7,004 nucleotides of DNA from Actinomycetota bacterium (GTDB taxonomy: Bacteria; Actinomycetota; Actinomycetes; Mycobacteriales; Jatrophihabitantaceae). Below are positions 1-5,261 of the stretch, piece after piece. Both the position numbers and the translations under genes were made by a program. The notes under the pieces are model-generated. The model was not told the DNA's origin. It did not search any database and saw only the letters and a list, made by a program, of their open reading frames with translations. Location: positions 1 to 7,004 of the forward strand of contig JAFAWL010000431.1 of NCBI GenBank assembly GCA_019241805.1, in the 5' to 3' direction. Within the stretch, counting starts at the first letter, position 1. Each line of letters opens with the position of its first letter.

Positions 1-784
1 TTACCCCGTCCAGCTCGGCGAGTTCGGCCGGCGAGATCCGCGAGATGAATCCGGTGACCTGGCGCAACCCGGTTCGACTCAGGATCCGGCGCGTACGGGG
101 ACCGTGCGATGACGGCGCGGCGCCGGCCAGCCGCGACAAGGTGCGAAATGTCTTGCTGGTGGCGACCACGCGATCGGGCGGCCCCGCCGACAACAGCAGC
201 TTGGCCGGGTGCGAGAGCACGTCGTCGGCATGTTCGCGCAGCGCGGCCAGCTTCGACTTCGACGGTCGTTGCCCGTCCAGCCACTCCCTGGTCAGCCGAG
301 CCGCACCGAGGGGCACCGAGATCGCTACCTCCGGCACCTCGTCACACCCGGAGGCCAGTTCCAGGGAGCCACCCCCGATGTCGAGGCAGATGATGTTGCC
401 GGCACTCCATCCGAACCATCGCCGGACCGCCAGGAAGGTCAGACGGGCCTCGTCCTCACCGGTGAGGACGGCGAGATCCACGCCGGCCTCCTCCCGAACA
501 CGCTCGAGCACCTCGGCCGAATTCCCGGCATCGCGAACCGCGGAGGTGGCGAAGGCCAGCAACTCGTCGCAACCCAGTTCGCGGGCCTGTCGACGAGCGC
601 CGAGCGCCGCACCGACGAGCGCATCCGCACCCTCGATGGCGAGGTCGCCGCGCTTGTCGATGCTTTCGGCCAGACGCAGCACGCTCTTACGTGACAGTTG
701 CGGCGTGGGTTCGGCGCCGCGGTGCGCATCGACGACGAGGAGGTGGACCGTGTTCGAACCGACGTCGAGCACTCCCAGCCGCAT
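1..784 (-). CDS. ppx1: Exopolyphosphatase / Ppx-GppA family phosphatase, 3' end cut off by window edge
   Basis: Exopolyphosphatases of this family release orthophosphate from the ends of polyphosphate chains; related GppA enzymes hydrolyse pppGpp. My translation gives 261 residues starting MRLGVLDVGSNTVHLLVVD, with no stop before the window edge. It shows the first actin-like phosphate-binding motif (DVGSNTVHLL, residues 7-16), the ATSAVRDAGN segment (79-88), the acidic LTGEDEARL segment (107-115) expected to carry the catalytic glutamate, and the second phosphate motif DIGGGSLEL (135-143). It closely resembles M. tuberculosis Ppx1 (Rv0496, about 344 aa from memory), so roughly 80 C-terminal residues should lie beyond base 1. 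The ATG at 784-782 gives the family's usual N-terminus. No Shine-Dalgarno sequence precedes it, but a TAnnnT -10 element sits 7 nt upstream, which suggests a leaderless mRNA. It is divergent from the Cys-rich gene. Polyphosphatase versus pppGpp hydrolase cannot be decided from sequence alone. Confidence 0.93.
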   Translation of the reverse strand, partial: MRLGVLDVGSNTVHLLVVDAHRGAEPTPQLSRKSVLRLAESIDKRGDLAIEGADALVGAALGARRQARELGCDELLAFATSAVRDAGNSAEVLERVREEAGVDLAVLTGEDEARLTFLAVRRWFGWSAGNIICLDIGGGSLELASGCDEVPEVAISVPLGAARLTREWLDGQRPSKSKLAALREHADDVLSHPAKLLLSAGPPDRVVATSKTFRTLSRLAGAAPSSHGPRTRRILSRTGLRQVTGFISRISPAELAELDGV

Positions 785-791
785 ACGTCGA

Positions 792-797
792 ACGATA
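792..797 (-). promoter_or_regulatory. Putative -10 element for ppx, placed for a leaderless transcript
   Basis: On the minus strand the hexamer reads TATCGT, matching the actinobacterial TAnnnT -10 pattern, and is followed by 7 nt and then the ATG at 784. That spacing would put the transcription start on or beside the A of the start codon. No Shine-Dalgarno sequence is visible, which agrees with leaderless initiation. No convincing -35 hexamer is seen. The element overlaps the left arm of a dyad at 794-811. Confidence 0.45.
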
Positions 798-811
798 GTC
801 GGATCACTATC
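794..811. promoter_or_regulatory. Perfect 6-6-6 inverted repeat between divergent promoters, possible operator
   Basis: GATAGT (794-799) and ACTATC (806-811) are exact reverse complements separated by 6 nt. The dyad lies in the 43-bp gap between the divergent ppx and Cys-rich genes. It overlaps the putative ppx -10 and sits just upstream of the putative -10 for the opposite gene, so a bound protein could affect both promoters. A dimeric regulator site is an inference; a 6-bp repeat can occur by chance. Confidence 0.35.
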
Positions 812-814
812 TCG

Positions 815-820
815 TACGCT
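815..820 (+). promoter_or_regulatory. Putative -10 element for the Cys-rich gene, placed for a leaderless transcript
   Basis: TACGCT matches TAnnnT and is followed by exactly 7 nt and then the GTG at 828, the same geometry as the opposing ppx promoter. No Shine-Dalgarno sequence precedes the GTG. This supports both the chosen start codon and a leaderless mRNA, but a short hexamer is weak evidence on its own. Confidence 0.4.
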
Positions 821-827
821 CGCTGAC

Positions 828-1643
828 GTGAGCCCCCGAAAGCGCTCGTCGCCCAGCGCCGAGGTGTCCTTGGACTTTCCGCGCGAGTGGATCGAGTTCG
901 CCGACCCGGCCGACGCCGCGCACATGATCCGCGCCGACCTGACGTGGCTCTGCTCCAGGTGGACTTGCATCTTCGGCCGTGGCTGCCAGGGCGTCATCGA
1001 AGGTCGCGGCGATGACGGTTGCTGCAGTCACGGTGCGTTCTTCACCGACAAGGACGACGAACGGCGGGTACGTGGCTTCGCCGAACAGTTGTCCGCCGAG
1101 GATTGGCAGCTACGCGGGCTCGCGCTGCGAAGGAAGAAGGACGCCCGCCTCAACGTCGTCGAGCGCGATTCGGTGGCCGACGAGCAGAATCGCAAGCGCA
1201 CTCGCACCGTCGACGGAGCCTGCATCTTCCTCAATCGTCCGGGCTTCGCGGGCGGCATCGGCTGCGCGTTGCATGCCTTGGCGTTACGCACCGGTCGGCA
1301 TCCGCTGGAGACCAAGCCCGAGGTCTGCTGGCAGTTGCCGGTGCGCCGAGCGCAAGAGTGGGTCGACCGCCCGGACGGCACCCGCGTGCTGGTCTCCACC
1401 GTGACGGAGTTCGACCGGCGCGGCTGGGGCGAGGGCGGCCACGATCTGCACTGGTACTGCACGTCCTCGCCCGACGCCCAGGTCGGCCACGAGCCGTTGT
1501 ACCTCTCCTACGCCGCGGAACTCACTGAACTGATCGGACGACGCGCCTACGAGCAACTGGCCGAGATCTGCGCCAAACGGCTCGCGTCCGGGCTGGTCGC
1601 AATCCACCCGGCGCTGACGGCCCACGAGCGATCGAGCCACTAG
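828..1643 (+). CDS. Conserved cysteine-rich hypothetical protein, probable metal-binding (DUF3109/YkgJ-like; Rv0495c-type)
   Basis: Function unknown. The 271-residue product has no signal peptide or membrane segment and is probably cytoplasmic. Cysteines cluster in two blocks. The first has C42, C47, C53, C65, C66 and H68 (the GCCSHGAFF segment). The second has C132 (ACIFLNRPG), C146 and H149 (GCALH), and C167 (KPEVCW), with C211 later. The second block resembles the C-x-F-L...C-x-x-x...KP-x-x-C layout of the YkgJ/DUF3109 iron- or zinc-chelating superfamily, so metal or Fe-S binding is inferred. The reading frame stays open upstream to base 45, but that part is antisense to ppx. The GTG at 828 gives a short polar N-terminus before the conserved region and has a well-spaced -10 element. 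From memory, M. tuberculosis Rv0495c is divergent from ppx1 (Rv0496) in the same way. Family assignment is moderate; the gene itself is near certain. Confidence 0.85.
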   Translation: MSPRKRSSPSAEVSLDFPREWIEFADPADAAHMIRADLTWLCSRWTCIFGRGCQGVIEGRGDDGCCSHGAFFTDKDDERRVRGFAEQLSAEDWQLRGLALRRKKDARLNVVERDSVADEQNRKRTRTVDGACIFLNRPGFAGGIGCALHALALRTGRHPLETKPEVCWQLPVRRAQEWVDRPDGTRVLVSTVTEFDRRGWGEGGHDLHWYCTSSPDAQVGHEPLYLSYAAELTELIGRRAYEQLAEICAKRLASGLVAIHPALTAHERSSH

Positions 1644-1653
1644 CTCGCTCGGG
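1622..1653. terminator. Hairpin across the convergent gene ends, possible bidirectional terminator without a T-tract
   Basis: CGAGCGA (1625-1631) pairs with TCGCTCG (1645-1651). The stem extends by two C-G pairs past a bulged A at 1624, enclosing a 13-nt loop. A smaller alternative stem, CGAGC/GCTCG (1633-1647), uses the same loop region. The hairpin covers the stop codon of the Cys-rich gene and faces the regX3 stop 31 bp away. No T-run follows on either strand, so it is not a canonical intrinsic terminator; hairpins of this kind are often proposed in GC-rich actinobacteria. Confidence 0.35.
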
Positions 1654-1674
1654 CCGGCGCGCCGCCGACGCCGC

Positions 1675-2355
1675 TCAGGTCTCGAACTTGTAGCCCAGCC
1701 CGCGAACGGTGACGAGGTACTTCGGGTTGGCCGGATCCGGTTCGATCTTCGATCGCAGCCGCTTGACGTGGACATCGAGGGTTTTCGTGTCGCCGACGTA
1801 GTCGGCCCCCCACACGCGGTCGATCAACTGGCCGCGGGTGAGCACCCGCCCCGCATTGCGCAACAGCAACTCCAGCAGGTCGAACTCCTTCAACGGCAGC
1901 GAGATCACGTTGCCGTCGACAGAGACGATGTGCCGCTCGACGTCCATCCGGACGGGGCCCGCCTCCAGCGCCGAGGTGATCAATTCTTCCGGCTCACCGC
2001 CACGCCGCATCACGGCCCGCACGCGCGCCACCAGCTCGCGGGAGGAGAACGGCTTGGTCACGTAGTCGTCTGCGCCGAGTTCGAGGCCGACGACCTTGTC
2101 GACCTCACTGTCCCGGGCCGTGACGATGATGATCGGCACATTGGAGCGTTGTCGAAGCGCTCGACACACCTCGGTTCCCGAGAGCCCGGGCAGCATCAGA
2201 TCGAGCAGCACGAGATCGGCGCCGGAACGGTCGAACGTCGTCAACGCTTCGGTGCCCGTGGGCGCAACGGCGACCTCGTACCCCTCCCGCCGCAGCATGT
2301 AGGACAAGGCATCCGAGAAGGATTCCTCGTCCTCGACGACTAGAACTCGGGTCAC
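1675..2355 (-). CDS. regX3: Two-component response regulator RegX3 (OmpR/PhoB family)
   Basis: Phosphate-starvation response regulator, phosphorylated by SenX3, that binds promoters of phosphate-scavenging genes. The 226 residues comprise a receiver domain (about 1-118) with acidic pair E8/D9, phospho-acceptor D52 (LVLLDLMLPG), switch T79 (VTARDSE) and K101 (YVTKPF). A winged-helix DNA-binding domain follows (about 132-226) with the conserved stretch LPLKEFDLLELL...GRVLTRGQLIDRVWG...LDVHVKRLRSKIE...VRGLGYKFE. Length and residues match mycobacterial RegX3 (about 227 aa) very closely, including the VWGADYVGDTKTLDVHVKRLRSKIE block. The start is GTG at 2355, overlapping the senX3 stop in a GTGA arrangement, so translation is probably coupled; an AAGGGA ribosome site lies just upstream inside senX3. 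Streptomyces would call the equivalent gene phoP, but the sequence favours the RegX3 name. Confidence 0.96.
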   Translation of the reverse strand: MTRVLVVEDEESFSDALSYMLRREGYEVAVAPTGTEALTTFDRSGADLVLLDLMLPGLSGTEVCRALRQRSNVPIIIVTARDSEVDKVVGLELGADDYVTKPFSSRELVARVRAVMRRGGEPEELITSALEAGPVRMDVERHIVSVDGNVISLPLKEFDLLELLLRNAGRVLTRGQLIDRVWGADYVGDTKTLDVHVKRLRSKIEPDPANPKYLVTVRGLGYKFET

Positions 2356-3608
2356 ACTCGTCCCTTCGCGGTCGACGACACCTCGATGTGCTCGTCCTGG
2401 CCGGCGGCCGGCGGCGCATCAAGTCCGGACGATCTCTTAATCGGATGAACGCGAGGTAGCCGGATCGTGAACGTGGATCCGGCTCCCTCCACGCTCCAGA
2501 CACTGACCGAACCTCCGTGGTTGGAGGCGACATGCTTGACGATCGCCAGCCCCAGGCCGGTGCCACCGGTGGCTCGGGAGCGGGCCGGGTCGACCCGGTA
2601 GAACCGCTCGAACACCCGATTGAGATCGGCTTCGGCGATGCCGATGCCCTGATCGCTGACCGAGATCTCCATCTGCGGCACGCCGTCGACGTCGTCGGAG
2701 GCCCGCGCACTCACCGCTACGCGGGTGCCGGTGGGGCTGTAGGCGATGGCGTTGTCGATCAGGTTGGCGATCGCCATGGTCAACTGGCTCTCGTTGCCCC
2801 GCACGACGAGGTCGTCCGGGCAGCTGACCCGGACGGAGATGCCGTCGCGCTCGGCCGCCAACCGGGTGCGGTCGGCGGCCTCGTCGAGCACCCGTGTGAT
2901 GAGAACGAGTCCGTCGCCGGGCAGCGGTTCGGCTCCCTGCAAGCGCGACAGCTCGATCAACTCGCGGACCAGCTTGCCGAGGCGCGCGCCCTCGTGCTGC
3001 ATGCGGCCGGCGAAACGCTGCACGGCCTCGGGGTCATCGGCGGCCTCGATGACGGCTTCGGCCAGCAGCGTCAGCGCGCCGACCGGGGTTTTGAGCTCGT
3101 GCGAGACGTTGGCGACGAAGTCACGCCGCACCGCGTCCAAGCGCCGGTACTCGCTGACGTCGTCGAGTAGCAGCGCCACCGCCGCCACCCGTGCACCGCC
3201 GGGGTGTTCGGGAAGCGGTACGGCGGTGACTGACACTACGGGAGCCGGACGACCCGGGCGCTCGCCGCCGAGGTCGATCTCGCTCAACTGCGCCACCGCC
3301 GAGGAGGTGGCCGCGCGGGCCAGCTCGGACAGCCCGGGCACGCACACCCGATCGCCGTCGGCGACGCCCATCGCCCGGGCGGCCGGGTTGACGATGATCG
3401 TTCGTTCCTCTCGGTCGACCACCACCACACCCTGGGTGAGTGCGTCGAGCACGAGAGCGGGCACGGCATCGACGGCCGCCGGCGTCGGCGCGGATAGTCC
3501 AGGGCCCGGCCGCCGCCTCGATGGTCGTCGGCGAGCGAGCACTAAGCCGATCACCGCCCCGCCCGCGAGGGCGAACACGGCGACCACGACGACGGCCGCG
3601 ACAGGCAC
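2352..3608 (-). CDS. senX3: Membrane-anchored sensor histidine kinase SenX3
   Basis: Histidine kinase/phosphatase controlling RegX3 in response to phosphate. The 418 residues begin with one strongly hydrophobic segment (about 3-25), then a basic patch RRRPSRRRP (26-34) indicating a cytoplasmic side. A PAS-like domain follows (about 48-155, including VVVVDREERTIIVNPAARAMG). The dimerization/phosphoacceptor helix carries H170 in SHELKTP. The ATPase domain shows the N box NLIDNAIAY (282-290), G1 DQGIGI (319-324), F box FERFYR (333-338) and G2 GGTGLGL (348-354). A polar, probably disordered tail covers 390-418. There is no second membrane helix or extracytoplasmic sensor, so input must come from inside, plausibly through PAS and PhoU. 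The start is GTG at 3608, with no Shine-Dalgarno sequence but a TACCAT -10 element 6 nt upstream. It is divergent from phoU and overlaps regX3 by 4 nt. The single anchor differs from the two helices I recall in M. tuberculosis SenX3. Confidence 0.94.
   Translation of the reverse strand: MPVAAVVVVAVFALAGGAVIGLVLARRRPSRRRPGPGLSAPTPAAVDAVPALVLDALTQGVVVVDREERTIIVNPAARAMGVADGDRVCVPGLSELARAATSSAVAQLSEIDLGGERPGRPAPVVSVTAVPLPEHPGGARVAAVALLLDDVSEYRRLDAVRRDFVANVSHELKTPVGALTLLAEAVIEAADDPEAVQRFAGRMQHEGARLGKLVRELIELSRLQGAEPLPGDGLVLITRVLDEAADRTRLAAERDGISVRVSCPDDLVVRGNESQLTMAIANLIDNAIAYSPTGTRVAVSARASDDVDGVPQMEISVSDQGIGIAEADLNRVFERFYRVDPARSRATGGTGLGLAIVKHVASNHGGSVSVWSVEGAGSTFTIRLPRVHPIKRSSGLDAPPAAGQDEHIEVSSTAKGRV
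2361..2366 (-). promoter_or_regulatory. Ribosome binding site of regX3, inside the senX3 3' end
   Basis: On the minus strand AAGGGA lies 5 nt before the GTG at 2355. It supports that start over any later one, and shows regX3 can recruit ribosomes itself besides being coupled to senX3 by the 4-nt overlap. Confidence 0.6.
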
Positions 3609-3614
3609 AGGGAA

Positions 3615-3620
3615 ATGGTA
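3615..3620 (-). promoter_or_regulatory. Putative -10 element for senX3-regX3, placed for a leaderless transcript
   Basis: The minus-strand hexamer TACCAT fits TAnnnT and is followed by 6 nt and the GTG at 3608. No purine-rich ribosome site lies before this GTG, so transcription starting on the GTG would explain both observations. A second promoter further upstream, near the PHO-box-like motif, cannot be excluded. Confidence 0.4.
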
Positions 3621-3678
3621 CGGGCGTCGGAGCGCAGGTCCGGCCGGCAGGCAGGCGGGCGCGTACCGGCTGCGCGTT

Positions 3679-3711
3679 ATTCATGTTGCGTATGCGAACC
3701 GTTCACCGCAC
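3679..3711. promoter_or_regulatory. PHO-box-like motif in the senX3/phoU divergent control region (candidate RegX3 site)
   Basis: GTTCACC at 3701-3707 equals the core half-site known from Streptomyces PhoP boxes (repeating 11-nt units). A weaker copy, ATTCATG at 3679-3685, lies exactly 22 bp upstream, in the same 11-bp register, but the intervening unit is degenerate. A small inverted repeat, GAAC-C-GTTC (3696-3704), overlaps it. The 165-bp gap is the only substantial control DNA in the phosphate locus, so autoregulation by RegX3 of senX3-regX3 and of phoU is likely from known biology; the exact site is inferred. Confidence 0.45.
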
Positions 3712-3737
3712 CGACCACGCCCCCGGGGCCGGAGAAC

Positions 3738-3743
3738 TAAGAT
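3738..3743 (+). promoter_or_regulatory. Putative -10 element for phoU
   Basis: TAAGAT is a good TAnnnT match. Transcription would start near 3750, giving a leader of about 23 nt that includes the GGAGG ribosome site. No -35 hexamer is recognisable at 16-18 bp upstream, which would suit an activator-dependent promoter. Confidence 0.45.
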
Positions 3744-3759
3744 TCCCCTAGATGACGAC

Positions 3760-3764
3760 GGAGG
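3760..3764 (+). promoter_or_regulatory. Ribosome binding site of phoU
   Basis: GGAGG lies 9 nt before the ATG at 3774 and fixes that start. It is the strongest Shine-Dalgarno sequence seen in the window, in contrast to the apparently leaderless neighbour senX3. Confidence 0.7.
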
Positions 3765-3773
3765 CAGCTTTCG

Positions 3774-4445
3774 ATGCGCGACATTTATCACGACGAGCTA
3801 GATGACATCGGCAAGACGCTGGTCACCATGGCCCGTTTGGTCGGTATCGCCATGGAGCGGGCGACCAACGCCCTGCTCGACGGGGACCTCGCCGGCGCCG
3901 AAAGCGTGATCTCCTCCGACCCCGCGGTCGACGCCCTGCGCGAGGAGACCGAGCGCCGGTGCTTCGAGATGATCGCCCGGCAGCAGCCGGTCGCCACCGA
4001 TCTGCGCGTGCTGATCACGTCGCTGCACATGGTTCAGGACCTGGAGCGGATGGGTGACCTGGCGCTGCACATCGCCAAGGTCGCGCGGTTGCGCTACCCC
4101 GAGCTGGCCGTACCGGCTGACATCCGCGACGTCATCTCCCAGATGGGCGAGGTCGCGCAGTCGCTGGTGTCGAAGGTCGGCGATGTCATCGACGGACGCG
4201 ACATCGAGCTGGCTGCCGCCATCGAGGCCGAAGACGACTCGATGGACGCGCTGCACCGCAAGCTGTTCACCCTGTTGTTGTCGCCGAACTGGTCGCACGG
4301 CACCGAGGCCGCAATCGACATGACCCTGCTGGGCCGCTACTACGAGCGCTACGCCGACCACGCCGTTGCCGTGGCCCGGCGCATCGTCTTCATCGTCACC
4401 GGCGTGCGACCCGAACCCGCCCCGGCCTCCCTCGATATCGCCTGA
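3774..4445 (+). CDS. phoU: Phosphate signalling adaptor PhoU (PhoY-type)
   Basis: PhoU is a cytoplasmic helical-bundle protein that restrains the phosphate-starvation response when phosphate is plentiful, linking the Pst transporter to the sensor kinase; in mycobacteria PhoY proteins act on SenX3. The 223 residues form two PhoU repeats. The first contains RQQPVATDLRVLITSLHMVQDLERMGDLALHIAKVAR (about 68-104), with the metal-ligand type D/ExxxD pattern in DLERMGD. The second contains EDDSMDALHRKLF and LLGRYYERYADHAVAVARRIVF (about 185-206), with ERYADH as its equivalent. Length is normal (about 213-225 aa for the family). The ATG at 3774 is backed by GGAGG. It is divergent from senX3 across a shared control region and convergent with gpmA. 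No pst transporter genes are in the window, so any Pst partner must be encoded elsewhere. Confidence 0.95.
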   Translation: MRDIYHDELDDIGKTLVTMARLVGIAMERATNALLDGDLAGAESVISSDPAVDALREETERRCFEMIARQQPVATDLRVLITSLHMVQDLERMGDLALHIAKVARLRYPELAVPADIRDVISQMGEVAQSLVSKVGDVIDGRDIELAAAIEAEDDSMDALHRKLFTLLLSPNWSHGTEAAIDMTLLGRYYERYADHAVAVARRIVFIVTGVRPEPAPASLDIA

Positions 4446-4452
4446 TAATCCA

Positions 4453-4474
4453 AGCAGGTCCGGGCCTGACCGCT
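4453..4474. terminator. Hairpin between convergent phoU and gpmA ends, possible bidirectional terminator
   Basis: AGC (4453-4455) plus GGTC (4457-4460) pairs with GACC (4468-4471) plus GCT (4472-4474), with one bulged A and a 7-nt loop. An alternative stem, CAGGT/GCCTG with a G-U pair, covers 4455-4468. The structure fills most of the 27-bp gap and touches the gpmA stop codon. There is no T-run, so terminator function is tentative. Confidence 0.35.
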
Positions 4475-5225
4475 ACTTCTTGCCCTGATTGGCCACGGCC
4501 TCGATCGCGGCGGTAGCCGCGTCCGGGTCGAGATATCGCGCCGGGGCCACCGGCTGCAAGCTCTGTTCGTCCAGCTCGTAGTGCAACGGAATCCCGGTCG
4601 GCACGTTGAGCGAGACGACCGCCTCGTCGCTCAACCCGTCCAGGTGCTTGATCAGCGCGCGCAGCGAGTTGCCGTGCGCGGCGACGAGGACGGTGCGGCC
4701 CAACCGCAGATCGGGCACCAGGGCGTCGTACCAGTACGGCAGCAGGCGCACGATGACATCGGCCAGGCACTCCGTGCGGGGCACGGCCTCCAACAGGTCG
4801 GCGTACCGAACATCGCTGACCTGGCTGAACTCGTCGTCATCCGCCAGCGGCGGCGGTGGAATGTCGTAGGAGCGGCGCCAGAGCATGAATTGCTCCTCGC
4901 CGAATTCGTCGCGTACAGCCGCCTTGTCCTTACCCTGCAGGGCGCCGTAGTGACGTTCGTTGAGCCGCCACGACCGACGGACCGGAATCCAATGCCGGTC
5001 GGCGGCGTCAAGGGCGATCTGCCCGCTGCGGATAGCTCGGCGAAGCACCGAAGTGTGCACGACGTCCGGCAGCAGCCCGTGCTCGGCCAGCAACTCGCCG
5101 CCGCGGCGCGCCTCGCGCTCGCCGTTGTCGGTGAGATCGACGTCGACCCACCCGGTGAAGAGGTTCTTGAGGTTCCAGTCACTCTCGCCGTGGCGAAGAA
5201 GGATCAGGTTCGGCACGCGCTCCAT
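4473..5225 (-). CDS. gpmA: 2,3-bisphosphoglycerate-dependent phosphoglycerate mutase
   Basis: Glycolytic and gluconeogenic enzyme interconverting 3- and 2-phosphoglycerate in the cytosol through a phosphohistidine. The 250-residue product has the family length. It shows the nucleophile motif LLRHGESDWN (H12), the SVLRRAIRSG segment (R62/R63), WRLNERHYGALQGKDK with the proton-donor E90, the WRRSYDIPPPP loop, and AHGNSLRALIKHLDG with the second catalytic histidine H184. All catalytic residues are present. The ATG at 5225 places H12 as in M. tuberculosis Gpm1, but the only purine-rich site (AGG) touches that ATG. The GTG at 5216, three codons later, has AGGA about 8 nt upstream and is a credible alternative. 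The gene lies 36 bp downstream of tetR on the same strand, so read-through is possible. It sits next to the phosphate regulators as in mycobacteria. Confidence 0.95.
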   Translation of the reverse strand: MERVPNLILLRHGESDWNLKNLFTGWVDVDLTDNGEREARRGGELLAEHGLLPDVVHTSVLRRAIRSGQIALDAADRHWIPVRRSWRLNERHYGALQGKDKAAVRDEFGEEQFMLWRRSYDIPPPPLADDDEFSQVSDVRYADLLEAVPRTECLADVIVRLLPYWYDALVPDLRLGRTVLVAAHGNSLRALIKHLDGLSDEAVVSLNVPTGIPLHYELDEQSLQPVAPARYLDPDAATAAIEAVANQGKK

Positions 5226-5232
5226 CCTGCCG

Positions 5233-5250
5233 GATCGGCGGCCGATCGGC
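5233..5250. promoter_or_regulatory. Overlapping GC-rich palindromes in the tetR-gpmA gap
   Basis: GATCGGC (5233-5239) and GCCGATC (5241-5247) form a 7-bp inverted repeat around one base. The perfect 10-bp palindrome GCCGATCGGC occupies 5241-5250. Together they fill half of the 36-bp gap upstream of gpmA. It could be a binding site or a weak hairpin limiting read-through from the efflux cassette; no T-run follows. The role is unknown. Confidence 0.3.
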
Positions 5251-5261
5251 GCACCCAGGGA

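Noticed and set aside
45..827. N-terminal extension of the Cys-rich gene, making a 532-residue protein
   Set aside because: This part is antisense to ppx, whose translation has clear family motifs. The extension is low-complexity Arg/Ser/Pro-rich, as expected for a shadow frame in GC-rich DNA, and GTG 828 has a well-placed -10.
1655..1664. CGGCGCGCCG palindrome in the convergent gap before regX3
   Set aside because: Short GC-only palindromes are expected by chance in such DNA; the hairpin at 1622-1653 explains the gap better.
2746..3801. Plus-strand open frame of 351 codons opposite senX3 and running into phoU
   Set aside because: Ser/Arg/Thr/Ala-rich shadow of senX3 with no motif; it also overlaps the phoU start and control region.
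5241..5250. GCCGATCGGC palindrome as an intrinsic terminator of tetR
   Set aside because: No T-run follows and a self-complementary 10-mer leaves no loop; it was kept only as an unexplained palindrome.
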